A stretch of DNA of 64,000 bases from Rhizobium sp. BK196 (GCF_014193255.1 NZ_JACHZB010000001.1:1-64000), one strand, 5' to 3'; positions 17,221 through 26,005 are shown, numbered from the stretch's first letter. A program made the numbers and translations. The notes: generated by a model not told the origin, from the sequence alone.

Positions 17221-17832
17221 ATGTCCGAAAGCCGCTCCGCGCCCAGAAAAGCGCCCAAACAGGCCCGCTCGCTTGCGACGGTCAACGTGATCGTCGAAGC
17301 CGCCGCTCGCATTCTGGAGGAGCGCGGCCATGAGGGTTTCTCTACCAATGCGGTGGCCGAAAGAGCCGGAGTCAGCGTCGGCTCGCTCTATCAGTATTTC
17401 CCGCGCAAGGATGCGCTGATCGGTGCGCTGATCCTGCGCCAGACCATGTCACTGATCAGAGATGCGGAAAGTGCTGCCGATCAATCGACGGGCGAAGCGG
17501 CGCTCTCCGCCCTGATCGCCCCATGCGTTCGCCAGCAGCTTGAACGCCCTGCTCTTGCCCGTCTGCTGGACTATGAAGAAGCGCGCCTGCCGCTCGATGC
17601 GGAGACCGAGCAGGTCAAGCGCCGCTTCTTCGAGCTCACCCGCGAGGCGCTGCTGCGGCCGGACATGCCGGCGCAACCCGATATCGATGTTGCGGCGCGC
17701 GATGTGGTAGCGATCGTCAAGGGCATGATCGATGCCGCCGGCGAGCATGGCGAGGAGGACAGAAACGGGTTGACGCTGCGCGTCAAACGCGCCGTCATCG
17801 GCTATCTCAGAGCTTCACCGGAAGGCGGATAA
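17221..17832 (+). CDS. TetR family transcriptional regulator
   Basis: 203 aa. The TetR HTH lies at about 17-65: IVEAAARILEERG, TNAVAERAGVSVGSLYQYFPRKDAL. The C-terminal ligand domain is unassigned. Divergent from the FabG-like SDR gene, which is its most likely target. A strong hairpin terminator follows its stop. Confidence 0.92.
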   Translation: MSESRSAPRKAPKQARSLATVNVIVEAAARILEERGHEGFSTNAVAERAGVSVGSLYQYFPRKDALIGALILRQTMSLIRDAESAADQSTGEAALSALIAPCVRQQLERPALARLLDYEEARLPLDAETEQVKRRFFELTREALLRPDMPAQPDIDVAARDVVAIVKGMIDAAGEHGEEDRNGLTLRVKRAVIGYLRASPEGG

Positions 17833-17860
17833 TCCCGGAACCAGATTTAGATCCGGATAA

Positions 17861-17897
17861 AAGACCCCTCGGCCCGGGAGCAGGACCGAGGGGTCTT
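17861..17897. terminator. Bidirectional terminator between TetR and P-loop genes
   Basis: Perfect 12-bp arms AAGACCCCTCGG/CCGAGGGGTCTT around a 13-nt loop. On the minus strand TTTT follows, so it terminates the converging P-loop gene best; it also lies 28 nt past the TetR stop. Confidence 0.8.
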
Positions 17898-17969
17898 CAT
17901 TTGCAGGATAAACGCGGCGATCGCTGGGAACGACGAACCTTCGGGAGGGAACAAGGCTGCCGCGTTGCA

Positions 17970-18539
17970 TCAGGAACGACAAGGATCGCGCTTGGTTCCC
18001 AGAAAATTGTCAGCCGCCAGCCTGCGCAGCAGAAAATCCGCGCGGGTTTCAACGTCTGTCTTCGGCAGGATGACGAGTTCATAGCCGATTTCAGGATAGG
18101 CCGCAGTCAGCCGCTCGTATTCGGCAACCGCCTCCTCGAAACCATGCCGCCGCTCGGGATCATTGACATAGATCTCCGGCCACGGCGGCGTCAGAAACAC
18201 CGTCTGGTAGTAACGATGCCGATCCCGGAGGGTCTCCAGCACCGCTTCTCCGGTAGCGGCCTGCAGCGCGGCGGCGGCATCGATCAGACCGCGATCGAAA
18301 AACGTCCAGCCCGCCTGCGTCTCTGCCAGCGCCTGATCATCGAGCGCCATCGCGATCGCGCGTCTGGCAAATGCCACCGGATCGACCCAGGGCAAGGCCG
18401 CGCCCTGCCCGGCCAGCTCCTCTTTCACGATCCGCCGTCCGGGCTCCTCGACGGTGGCGTAGCCGCGCCGGGAAAGCTCTTCGAGCAGAGTGGATTTCCC
18501 GCCGCCGGAGCAGCCGGATATGACGACTAGTTTGATCAT
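17970..18539 (-). CDS. AAA_28-type P-loop ATPase/kinase-like protein
   Basis: 189 aa. Walker A GCSGGGKST lies directly at the N-terminus (LVVISGCSGGGKSTLLEEL). FFDRGLIDAAAA is a Walker-B-like segment, and YERLTAAYPEIGYELVILPK closes the domain as in AAA_28 proteins (PF13521, related to NadR-type nucleoside kinases). A small-molecule kinase activity is possible but not proven. I use ATG 18539 (GGAG 6 nt upstream) rather than the upstream in-frame TTG. Confidence 0.8.
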   Translation of the reverse strand: MIKLVVISGCSGGGKSTLLEELSRRGYATVEEPGRRIVKEELAGQGAALPWVDPVAFARRAIAMALDDQALAETQAGWTFFDRGLIDAAAALQAATGEAVLETLRDRHRYYQTVFLTPPWPEIYVNDPERRHGFEEAVAEYERLTAAYPEIGYELVILPKTDVETRADFLLRRLAADNFLGTKRDPCRS

Positions 18540-18695
18540 GGATATCTCCAATCAGTGACAAGGATGAAATGCCGGGCCGGAGCGCCACGAGTCCGTTACG
18601 CCACCGGCGCTTGAGTGCTGAGAGGGATTGGGATTGCGGGGCCGAACCGCCTCATCGCTGCGCGAAGCATGAGGATACGCCACCCGTTTGGAAAA

Positions 18696-20006
18696 TCAGG
18701 AGCCGATTTCCAGATCGAAGGCGTGGCCCCGCTGGGAGCCGGAGCAGCGCAGTGAACCCCGATGAATCGCGGCGATGCGCTCGACGATCTTGAGGCCGAT
18801 CCCGAGGCCGTCGCTTTGCGTGGCAAAAGTGTTGACGGCGGCGGGATGCTGATCCTCGACTCGAATACGGCCATTGGCAACACGCACGATAATGGCGGTA
18901 CGGATAGGCGTATGGCGCACGGCATTTTCGATCAGGTTGCGCACGGCATCTTTGAGCAGGGCCGGCACACCCTGCACGATGGCGGCATCGACCTGCGCGG
19001 AGAATTCCAGCGAATGGTCGTTTTCGTAGACCCAGGGGGCAAGCTGTTCCACGACGCTGGATGAAAGCTCGACGAGATCGACCTCCTCGAACATGCCGTG
19101 ATCGAAGGTATCCAGCCTTGCGAGGGCGGTGATCTGGCTGACGAAGCGCACGAGATCGTCGAGGTCCGCCTCCGCCTTGCGCGCCCGCGGATGGTCGATA
19201 TGGCCAAGCTCCAGCTTGATCGCCGCAAGCGGCGTGCGCACCTCGTGCGCGATGCCCGATGTCAGGATCTTCTGGGATTTCATCAGTTCGCCGACACGTT
19301 CGAAGGCCCGGTTGACGGCCTCGGCGAGATGGGCGATCTCCCGCGGCATATCCTGGAATTGCAGATGCGAACGGGAATCCATCGGGTCGATCCGTTCGGC
19401 CGCTTCGGCCGCGATCCGCACCGGCTTCAGCGCCTGGCGCACGGAAAGCAGGGTGGCGCCAAGCACGAGCACCAGCAGAATGCTCATCGGCACGATCATA
19501 TGTTCGATCACCTCATTCCAGAGGACATCCGATACGACATCCTGCGGATCTCCCATCGTCGCGACATCGACGAGGAAACGCCGTCCGCCGATCGTGAACG
19601 CGCGCCCGCCCACCAGCGTCAGCGGTTTGCCGGCTTCCAGCGACCGCAGCCAGAAATCCGGAGGGTTCACGTCCGGCGGCAGGAAACGGCTTTCGCAGGC
19701 GGCGTCGCAGGACTGGAAAACAAACCCGCCATCGGCCTCGCGGATGCGGGCCACATAGCCGGTCTGCGCCTGCCCGTAGCGCCCCTGGACGCTCTCAGGA
19801 AGCCAATAGCGGACGGCGCCGTCCTCCACTGCGATGCCGGAGGCCAGCCGTTCGGTCTCCTGCTCTACGAAGAGCCGTGAAAGCTCCCCCACATTCCAGT
19901 AATAGTCGGAGAAGATCACGGCGAGCTGCACCACCATGGCCAGCACCGCGAAGAAGGCGATACGCCGGGCCAGGATCGCGCCCAGTGTCGGCGACCGGCC
20001 GCTCAT
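18696..20006 (-). CDS. Sensor histidine kinase with two periplasmic Cys and a degenerate G1 box
   Basis: 436 aa. TM1 about 16-34, periplasmic domain about 35-170 with Cys100 and Cys104 (FQSCDAACESRF), TM2 about 171-189, HAMP, then HisKA with His254 in SGIAHEVRTPLAAIKLEL. The N box is NLIENAVRHT, and G2 is SDGLGIGLKIV. The G1 box, usually DxGxG, reads EDQHPAA, which is unusual for an ATP-binding kinase domain. The start overlaps the response regulator stop (ATGA). It is last in an operon with PepSY, cytochrome b561 and the regulator, so it probably senses a redox or metal-related envelope signal. Confidence 0.9.
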   Translation of the reverse strand: MSGRSPTLGAILARRIAFFAVLAMVVQLAVIFSDYYWNVGELSRLFVEQETERLASGIAVEDGAVRYWLPESVQGRYGQAQTGYVARIREADGGFVFQSCDAACESRFLPPDVNPPDFWLRSLEAGKPLTLVGGRAFTIGGRRFLVDVATMGDPQDVVSDVLWNEVIEHMIVPMSILLVLVLGATLLSVRQALKPVRIAAEAAERIDPMDSRSHLQFQDMPREIAHLAEAVNRAFERVGELMKSQKILTSGIAHEVRTPLAAIKLELGHIDHPRARKAEADLDDLVRFVSQITALARLDTFDHGMFEEVDLVELSSSVVEQLAPWVYENDHSLEFSAQVDAAIVQGVPALLKDAVRNLIENAVRHTPIRTAIIVRVANGRIRVEDQHPAAVNTFATQSDGLGIGLKIVERIAAIHRGSLRCSGSQRGHAFDLEIGS

Positions 20007-20680
20007 GCGCGCGCCTCCCGCATCATGTATCCGACACCTCTGACTGTCTCGATCAGCACCTTTGTCGGATGTCCTTCGAGTTTCTTGCGCAGCCGGGAAA
20101 CGGCAAGCTCGACGGCATTGCTGCTGCGCTCATCTCCGAATTCCGAGAACGCATGCTCGATCTTCGGCTTGGGCACAACCTGGCCGCCATTGCGCATCAG
20201 AAGTTCGAGCAGCCCTTTTTCGGAGGGCGCAAGCGCAATCTCGGTACCCGCACAGACCACCCGGCGCGAGGCCACATCATATTCAAGTGCGGCGAATTCC
20301 AGGACGGGCATGACGGTAGCCGGCGCGCGCCGCGTCAGGGCGCGGATGCGGGCGATCAGCTCACCGTTGTGAAACGGCTTTACGAGATAATCGTCCGCGC
20401 CGGCATCGAGCCCGGCGATGCGTTCGTCGATCGCGCTGCGCGCGGTCAGCACCAGAACCGGCATCTGAATCCTTGCGGCCCTGAGCGACCTGAGAAACGC
20501 GATCCCGTCCTCATCAGGCAGGCCGAGATCGAGAAGCAGCAGGTCATAGTCCGCTTCCTGCAATGCGAGCCGCCCCTCCTGCGCGAGCGCGAAGGCATCG
20601 ATCTTCCAGCCGACATCGTGGATGGCTTCGCAAAGCAGCTCGCGAAGCCGGGAACTATCCTCGATCAGCAGTATCCTCAT
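20003..20680 (-). CDS. OmpR family response regulator
   Basis: 225 aa. Receiver domain with acidic pocket IED at 6-8, phospho-acceptor Asp51 in LLLLDLGLPDEDG, and VKPF Lys near 100. The C-terminal winged helix (about 130-220) ends in RLRKKLEGHPTKVLIETVRGVGY, typical of PhoB/OmpR regulators. It overlaps the cytochrome b gene upstream and the kinase downstream by 4 nt each, so the three are co-translated. Confidence 0.95.
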   Translation of the reverse strand: MRILLIEDSSRLRELLCEAIHDVGWKIDAFALAQEGRLALQEADYDLLLLDLGLPDEDGIAFLRSLRAARIQMPVLVLTARSAIDERIAGLDAGADDYLVKPFHNGELIARIRALTRRAPATVMPVLEFAALEYDVASRRVVCAGTEIALAPSEKGLLELLMRNGGQVVPKPKIEHAFSEFGDERSSNAVELAVSRLRKKLEGHPTKVLIETVRGVGYMMREARA

Positions 20681-21252
20681 GCCCTCTTTCGACCCGTGAC
20701 CATCGACCAGACGAGGTTTTCCTTGTGTCTCCAGCTTTCGACGATGGCCGCACCCGCATGGATGAGGGCAAGCACCATGATGCCGTTTGCGATGGTGCCA
20801 TGCAGCTTCTCCAGCCACTTCTCGCCCCAGAAGGCATCCAGCGTCGTCATCCAGCCGGTTAGCGCCGTTGCCGCCAGCAATGCCATCAGGGCAAGCATCA
20901 TAACCGATGCCAGCGGGTTGTGACCAAGATAGCGTCTCTCGTTGCCGTCGATCATATCGAGGATCTGCTCCATCACCCTGCGCGGCGTCGGCAGGAAATC
21001 GGAAAAGCGAGCGTGTTTTGTACCGGCGAAACCCCAAATGATGCGAATGACAATTGCCGCAGCCACGATATAACCCGTGATGCGGTGCCAGTATTTGCCC
21101 TCTTCGAGGATGAAGAGATTGAGCGCGCAGGCCGTAACGACAGTCCAGTGAAACAGCCTGACGACCGGGTCCCAGACCCTGATTGTCTCCGTGGCGGCTT
21201 CGGAGGGCTCTTGGCCCTCCTCCTCCTTCTTCTTCAATGAGATGGCGGACAT
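20677..21252 (-). CDS. Cytochrome b561-type membrane protein
   Basis: 191 aa with four hydrophobic helices. Conserved heme-ligand His residues appear as VVRLFHWTVV, EEGKYWHRITGY, and EKLHGTIANGIMVLALIHAG, as in the Ni-hydrogenase/cytochrome b561 family (PF01292). It moves electrons between quinone and a periplasmic acceptor. The adjacent PepSY protein and the two-component pair suggest that this electron-transfer module is controlled by, or informs, the sensor kinase. Confidence 0.9.
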   Translation of the reverse strand: MSAISLKKKEEEGQEPSEAATETIRVWDPVVRLFHWTVVTACALNLFILEEGKYWHRITGYIVAAAIVIRIIWGFAGTKHARFSDFLPTPRRVMEQILDMIDGNERRYLGHNPLASVMMLALMALLAATALTGWMTTLDAFWGEKWLEKLHGTIANGIMVLALIHAGAAIVESWRHKENLVWSMVTGRKRA

Positions 21253-21255
21253 CGC

Positions 21256-21522
21256 TCAATCGCCCTTCTGGACAATCTCGCCGGAAACCGGATTGAAATA
21301 GACTTCGGCGCGCTCGCCGTTCTTGTCCTTGCCGTAGATCTCGTAGCAATTGCCGGTGACCTCGAAGGTTTTGATCTTGTAGCCCATGGCCTCGATCTTC
21401 GCCTTCATGGCCTCCTCGGACATCCACTTGGATTTCGGCTCCTTCGTGCAGCTTGGGCTCGCGAGCGCCAAGGCCGGCGAGAGCGACAGGATTGTAAGAG
21501 CGGCGATCAGTTTCAGCTTCAT
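21256..21522 (-). CDS. Periplasmic PepSY domain protein
   Basis: 88 aa: signal peptide MKLKLIAALTILSLSPALALA, then one PepSY repeat (PF13670 type) with WMSEEAMKAKIEAMGYKIKTF and VYFNPVSGEIV. Cys25 and Cys59 of the precursor are probably a disulfide. PepSY modules inhibit peptidases or tune sensor kinases and heme/metal systems. It is the first gene of the four-gene redox/two-component operon, 3 nt before the cytochrome gene. Confidence 0.88.
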   Translation of the reverse strand: MKLKLIAALTILSLSPALALASPSCTKEPKSKWMSEEAMKAKIEAMGYKIKTFEVTGNCYEIYGKDKNGERAEVYFNPVSGEIVQKGD

Positions 21523-21647
21523 GATTTTACCCTTTTGCTGCGGCCCCTAGCGGGCGACGACAATCGGGTAGCGCGACGAAGCTGTCTGTTTGCTGTCGGG
21601 AATTGCAGACTGATCTCTTTCAGCCGGCGGATACTGAGCTCTCCGCC

Positions 21648-22019
21648 CTATTTGCTACGCGGCAGCGGCCGCAGGAACAGGCGCTCGTAACTCTTGAACG
21701 GCGGATCGGCGCCGAAGCGCGCGTTGGCTGCGATACTGTCGGGATCTGCAGCGACATTGGCGCGGTAGCTGAGATAGGTCTCCTCATCCGGAAAGGTGAA
21801 GAGCGCTATCGCAATATTGCCTGCCCCATCCGCCCCGGCGCCGGGAAAACTCAAGCCTGCACCATCGGGCTTTTCGCGCGGCATGAAATATCCGTGATGT
21901 GTTCCGCCATAGCGCTCGATGAGCTGCATCCAGACTTCGGCATAGGCTTCGAATTCGGCGCGTTTGTTCGGATCGAGGCGGTAGCGCACCTCGCAGGTAA
22001 CAGGCATGGTCGACTTCAA
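21648..22019 (-). CDS. NIPSNAP family protein
   Basis: About 123 aa. A dimeric alpha-beta barrel pattern is seen: CEVRYRLDPNKRAEFEAYAEVWMQLIERYGG, then HHGYFMPRE and the ending FKSYERLFLRPLP. Function in bacteria is unknown. The start is uncertain: TTG at 22019 has a perfect GGGAGG 7 nt upstream, whereas the ATGs at 22034 and 22007 have no good ribosome binding site, so I prefer the TTG. Confidence 0.85.
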   Translation of the reverse strand: MKSTMPVTCEVRYRLDPNKRAEFEAYAEVWMQLIERYGGTHHGYFMPREKPDGAGLSFPGAGADGAGNIAIALFTFPDEETYLSYRANVAADPDSIAANARFGADPPFKSYERLFLRPLPRSK

Positions 22020-22066
22020 GGAAATTCCTCCCATGTCAGCATATAGCTCATAAGAGGACGCCGGCC

Positions 22067-22282
22067 ATGCACACAGTGCCAGATCTGACGGAATTGCAGG
22101 AAACGCGGCTGCGTATGGAGGTCAAATACCTGCCCGCCTCGCCGTTCCGGCGGAGTTATGAGCGGCTCTGCAGGCGCTTCGAGGAGGATCTCGCCGATGA
22201 ACGGGACCGCCTGCTCAGCCAGTGCGCAAGCCTGATGCTGATCAAATTCATTCAGGAGGATATTGCAGGTGTGACGGATTGA
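22067..22282 (+). CDS. Small conserved hypothetical protein
   Basis: 71 aa, charged, mostly helical (LQETRLRMEVKYLP...YERLCRRFEEDLADERDRLL). GAGGA lies 8 nt before the ATG. It contains two Cys and no membrane segment. I do not recognise the family. It precedes the RecA-like ATPase gene by 200 nt in the same direction. Confidence 0.6.
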   Translation: MHTVPDLTELQETRLRMEVKYLPASPFRRSYERLCRRFEEDLADERDRLLSQCASLMLIKFIQEDIAGVTD

Positions 22283-22483
22283 TGCCGGCTCTGAGCCCTA
22301 ACCGGTCCGTCATTCCAGCTTGCCGCGAATCGCGCCGCCCGCTACCTCTTGGGCAAGGCTCGACCCAAGCCTCCTCCCTCCATCCGGGAAAGCATCGTCC
22401 ATGCGGGGCAATCCACCATCGAACCATCTGTTCGAGCACCGCATAAGGAGGGGTTGCGTTTCCGGCTCGCAATGGAGGTTTGA

Positions 22484-23188
22484 ATGAAACTGTCTGCACC
22501 CATCTACCAGCTGAAGCGCCGGGCGAAATTGCTGGCGCGTACCGACACGATCCCGCTCCATCAGGCGCTCGATCGCATCGCGCAGGAGGAAGGCTTTACG
22601 GCCTGGAGCTTGCTTTCTTCCCAGCATGAGTCAACTGCATCTCCCATGCTGTCGCAGCTTGCTGATGGCGATCTGCTGCTGATTGCCGCCCGCCCCGGCC
22701 ACGGCAAAACCCTGCTCGGCCTGCAACTTCTGCTCGATGCCGTCAGGCAGGCCCGAAGGGCGACCTTCTTCACGCTCGAATATACCGAAGCGCAGACCCT
22801 GCAGCGCCTGCATGCCCTGCCCGAAGGCCACGTGCTGGGCGAAAAGATCGAGATCGTCACCTCGGACGAGATCAGCGCCGATTACATCATGCGCCATCTC
22901 GCGGGCGCGCCCAAAGGCACGGTTGCCGTCATCGACTATCTGCAGATCCTCGACCAGCAGCGCATCAAACCGAGCCTTTCTGAACAGGTGACCGCGCTTC
23001 GCAGCTTTGCCCGCGAAACCGGCATCGTGCTGGCCTTCATCTCGCAGATCGACCGGTCCTTCGAGGCCGACGGTAAGAGCCTGCCGCGTCTTCAGGATGT
23101 CCGCCTGCCGAACCAGCTCGATCTCAGGCTGTTCACCAAGGCCTGCTTTCTGCACGATCGCGAAATCCAGCTTCAGCGCGTCGGCTGA
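22484..23188 (+). CDS. RecA/DnaB-like ATPase (helicase-domain protein)
   Basis: 234 aa. Walker A is IAARPGHGKTLLGLQLLLD, Walker B is TVAVIDYLQILDQ, and FISQIDRSFEADGKSLPRLQDVRLPNQLD has the sensor Gln and the RLPNQLD region of the DnaB C-terminal fold. The N-terminal 50 residues are helical (IYQLKRRAKLLARTDTIPLHQALDRIAQEEG). It lacks DnaB's N-terminal domain and is far shorter than replicative helicases, so it is a stand-alone motor of unknown job. GGAGG lies 5 nt before the ATG. Confidence 0.75.
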   Translation: MKLSAPIYQLKRRAKLLARTDTIPLHQALDRIAQEEGFTAWSLLSSQHESTASPMLSQLADGDLLLIAARPGHGKTLLGLQLLLDAVRQARRATFFTLEYTEAQTLQRLHALPEGHVLGEKIEIVTSDEISADYIMRHLAGAPKGTVAVIDYLQILDQQRIKPSLSEQVTALRSFARETGIVLAFISQIDRSFEADGKSLPRLQDVRLPNQLDLRLFTKACFLHDREIQLQRVG

Positions 23189-23625
23189 ACCGGAAATCGG
23201 GGCCGGCGCCCTGCCTGAGCTGTCATGGCGGGCAATGGCAGAGCTCTGCTCGCGTGATCTTAGGCAGAAAGTTGCAGAAATGCCGCAGACGACAGTTCCC
23301 TCTCGTGGACTGCGGTATGACACTCCCGTTCGGCCGGATCATTTGCTATCCCTGCGCTCGAAGAGCATGGGCGCATCGAGGTAGACTTTGCCTAAGTAAG
23401 AACCGGTCTCAATCCAGTTTCACCCGTACGACCTGATGGCGGCAGCTGTCGGCGTATGAATGCGTTCATCGGGTGGCGGCAAGAGACCGGTTTGGCATTG
23501 TTCCGATCGCCAGCGCAGCTCCGCTGTCTCTGCTCTTCAGCCACCCCAAAGCATCGCCACACCGCGCCCTCAAGGCATTTCTCTCGCGCCATCTTGGTGG
23601 ACTTCCGAACGGAAGACCAAGACTT
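23189..23625. other. Intergenic stretch with a widely spaced inverted repeat
   Basis: 437 bp without a convincing gene. The only structure I see is a 10-bp inverted repeat AACCGGTCTC (23401-23410) and GAGACCGGTT (23483-23492) 72 bp apart. It could be an RNA hairpin in the DUF1062 leader or a degenerate mobile palindrome. Confidence 0.35.
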
Positions 23626-24261
23626 ATGTGCGATACTTTACGGGTCCGATGGACCGTTACGCCGAAAACCGCCCCCCAGCCCTGGATCGCCTGTGGCGGA
23701 TGCGGCGGATTGAGAGCCTTTCAATCCAGTGACAAGATCAGGCTGAATGCCAACGGCCGCAAGCTGGATGCCTGGCTCATCTACAAATGCCTCACCTGCG
23801 ACAAGACCTGGAACCGGCCACTCTTCGAGCGCCAGAACGTCCGCGATATCGATCCGGCCACTCTGGAAGCGCTGCAATCCAACGATATCAGATGGATCCG
23901 GACGGAAAGCTTCAACCTCGATGCCTTGAAACGCAAATCGCAGCGCATCGACGAATTCCCGGAATTCGATATTGCGAGAGAGGTGCTGCGAGAGACTGCC
24001 GGCTGGACGCGGCTGGAAATCGAACTGGTGGTACCGTTGCCTGCGGGCATACGCCTCGACCGTCTGCTGGCATCCGAGCTGAGGCTTTCGCGCACGCGGC
24101 TCCAGATGCTCCACGAGAGAGGTCTGCTCGGGACGAGCTCGGATCGCGCCGACATCCTGCGGCGGCGTATCAGGACCGGTATCGAAGTGGTGATCGATCT
24201 TGCGACCGTCGCGGATCGCGAGCTCTCCTGGGGACCTCTGGCAACCGGCAGTCCCAGGTAG
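23626..24261 (+). CDS. DUF1062 family protein
   Basis: 211 aa. The N-terminus MCDTLRVRWTVTPKTAPQPW runs into a zinc-ribbon-like CGGCGGLRAFQSSDKIRLNA and then KLDAWLIYKCLTCDKTWN, the diagnostic segment of DUF1062 (PF06353). Four Cys in two CxxC pairs probably bind zinc. The C-terminal half is helical, with RLDRLLASELRLSRTRLQMLHERGLL resembling an S4-type RNA-binding turn, which hints at nucleic acid binding. GGAAG lies 10 nt before ATG 23626. Confidence 0.85.
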   Translation: MCDTLRVRWTVTPKTAPQPWIACGGCGGLRAFQSSDKIRLNANGRKLDAWLIYKCLTCDKTWNRPLFERQNVRDIDPATLEALQSNDIRWIRTESFNLDALKRKSQRIDEFPEFDIAREVLRETAGWTRLEIELVVPLPAGIRLDRLLASELRLSRTRLQMLHERGLLGTSSDRADILRRRIRTGIEVVIDLATVADRELSWGPLATGSPR

Positions 24262-24269
24262 CCTATTGC

Positions 24270-24296
24270 GCGAAGGCCCGTATGCCGGGCCTTCGC
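24270..24296. terminator. Terminator between convergent DUF1062 and NUDIX genes
   Basis: Perfect 11-bp arms GCGAAGGCCCG/CGGGCCTTCGC with a 5-nt loop in the 69-bp convergent gap. There is no T run on either side, so efficiency is uncertain. Confidence 0.5.
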
Positions 24297-24330
24297 CACT
24301 CCATGGGGCATTCCACAGAAATGGGGGCAG

Positions 24331-24891
24331 TCAGTGTGAGGCCGGCGACGTGGCGAGCGACACCGCCGGCTCATGCACCGGTCGCCGACCGGTGATCCGC
24401 CGCGGCTTCAGCCGGTCCTGCGATGTCAGGGGATTGTCCGCGTCGATGGAGCGGAAGAGCGCCTGCAGCTCAGGCTCCTCGACAAGCAGCGCTGCCTCTG
24501 CCGGCGAAATCCAGATCTTCTGCCTCTGGGCATATTCGCGGAAATGCGCCGCCTCGCTCGCCAGCCGCAACAGATGGATCGAAACCGTCAACGGCGTCTC
24601 ATGATCTTTCAGGTAGGTGTAATAGCCGAGCGGCTTCTTCCTCACCTTGCCGATGATCCCGGCTTCTTCGAAAGCCTCGCGCTGAGCACACCGATAGGGC
24701 TTTTCCCTCCGCTCCGGATAACCCTTGGGGATCACCCATCGTCCGGTATCTCGGCTGCTGATCAGCAGCACGCTCAGCCTTCCGCCCCTCTCGACGCGGC
24801 AGCAGATGGCACCGCTCTGGTCAACCCAGCGGCCGCCCGCCTTTGCCGGGATTTTCTTGTTCAATTCAGATAAATGCCTGGATGGATGCAT
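24331..24891 (-). CDS. NUDIX hydrolase, DIPP-like
   Basis: 186 aa. The NUDIX box is an exact match to GX5EX7REUXEEXGU (GYPERREKPYRCAQREAFEEAGI). The RWVIPKGYPERR entry and KKPLGYYTYLKD after the box resemble the diphosphoinositol-polyphosphate/Ap6A hydrolase branch. It probably cleaves pyrophosphate bonds in a polyphosphorylated small molecule. It lies downstream of pit and is a paralogue of the NUDIX gene on the other side of DUF47-pit. The start is ATG 24891 or 24921; ribosome binding site spacing is poor for both. Confidence 0.88.
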   Translation of the reverse strand: MHPSRHLSELNKKIPAKAGGRWVDQSGAICCRVERGGRLSVLLISSRDTGRWVIPKGYPERREKPYRCAQREAFEEAGIIGKVRKKPLGYYTYLKDHETPLTVSIHLLRLASEAAHFREYAQRQKIWISPAEAALLVEEPELQALFRSIDADNPLTSQDRLKPRRITGRRPVHEPAVSLATSPASH

Positions 24892-25000
24892 AGTCCGCTC
24901 GTTGTCTCCTTCTCCTTGCATGAAGAATAGAGCACAACGCCGAATCGAAAATAGCGACCCCTAAAATTAGGGTATCCGATGCATGAGCAAACCCTTGCCC

Positions 25001-26005
25001 TCAGGCAAACAGGTTTGCAATCCCATAGCAGGCGGCGGCGATAGCGGCGGCAGCCGGCATGGTGATGATCCAGGCAATGACGATATTGCCGGCAATACCC
25101 CAGCGCACGGCCGAAAGACGCCGCGCCGCGCCGACGCCGATGATCGCGCCGGTGATCGTATGCGTCGTCGAGACGGGGATGCCGAGCCACGTCGCACCGA
25201 ACAGCGTCAGCGCCCCGCCGGTTTCGGCGCAAAATCCCTGCATCGGGTTGAGCCTCGTGATCTTCGAGCCCATCGTGTGAACGATCCGCCAGCCGCCGAA
25301 GAGCGTGCCGAGCGCCATGGCCGACTGGCAGGAGATGACGACCCAGAGCGGCACATGAAAGCTCCCGCCGAGATGACCCTGGCTGAAGAGAAGAACGGCG
25401 ATGATGCCCATCGTCTTCTGCGCATCGTTGCCGCCATGACCGAGCGAATAGAGCGATGCCGAGACGAACTGCATGAAACGGAAGGTGCGGTCGACGGCGA
25501 ACGGCGTCTGGCGCACGAACATCCATGAGACGACGAGCACGAAAAACAGCGCCAGCAGGAAACCGATTGCCGGCGACATGACGATCGCACCGACTGTCTT
25601 CAAGAGGCCACTCCAGACGATGGAACTGAAGCCGACCTTCGCAAGTCCGGCCCCGACCAGTCCGCCGACCAGCGCATGCGACGAAGACGAGGGAATGCCG
25701 AACAGCCAGGTGACGATGTTCCAGACGATCGCCCCCATCAGCGCCGCAAAGATCACCTGCGGCGAGACGATTGAGGGATCGATGATGCCGGTGCCGAGGG
25801 TTTCGGCGACATGCAGGCCGAAAAACAGAAATGCGATGAAGTTGAAGAAGGCCGCCCAGGCGACGGCATATTGCGGCCTCAGAACCCGGGTGGAAACGAT
25901 CGTCGCAATCGAATTCGCCGCGTCATGCAGTCCGTTCAGGAAATCGAAGAACAGGGCCACACCGATCAGGCCGATCAGCAGCGGAAGGGAGAGAGTGGCT
26001 TCCAT
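25001..26005 (-). CDS. pit: Low-affinity inorganic phosphate transporter Pit
   Basis: 334 aa, about ten membrane helices. Two inverted PiT signatures are clear: FDFLNGLHDAANSIATIVST near the N-terminus and SLGHGGNDAQKTMGI in the middle, with GIPSSSSHALVGG and GIPVSTTHTITGA. It imports metal-phosphate with protons. The start codon overlaps the DUF47 stop by 1 nt (TGATG), making the orfA-pit operon known from Sinorhizobium meliloti, where PhoB represses it when phosphate is scarce. Confidence 0.95.
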   Translation of the reverse strand: MEATLSLPLLIGLIGVALFFDFLNGLHDAANSIATIVSTRVLRPQYAVAWAAFFNFIAFLFFGLHVAETLGTGIIDPSIVSPQVIFAALMGAIVWNIVTWLFGIPSSSSHALVGGLVGAGLAKVGFSSIVWSGLLKTVGAIVMSPAIGFLLALFFVLVVSWMFVRQTPFAVDRTFRFMQFVSASLYSLGHGGNDAQKTMGIIAVLLFSQGHLGGSFHVPLWVVISCQSAMALGTLFGGWRIVHTMGSKITRLNPMQGFCAETGGALTLFGATWLGIPVSTTHTITGAIIGVGAARRLSAVRWGIAGNIVIAWIITMPAAAAIAAACYGIANLFA

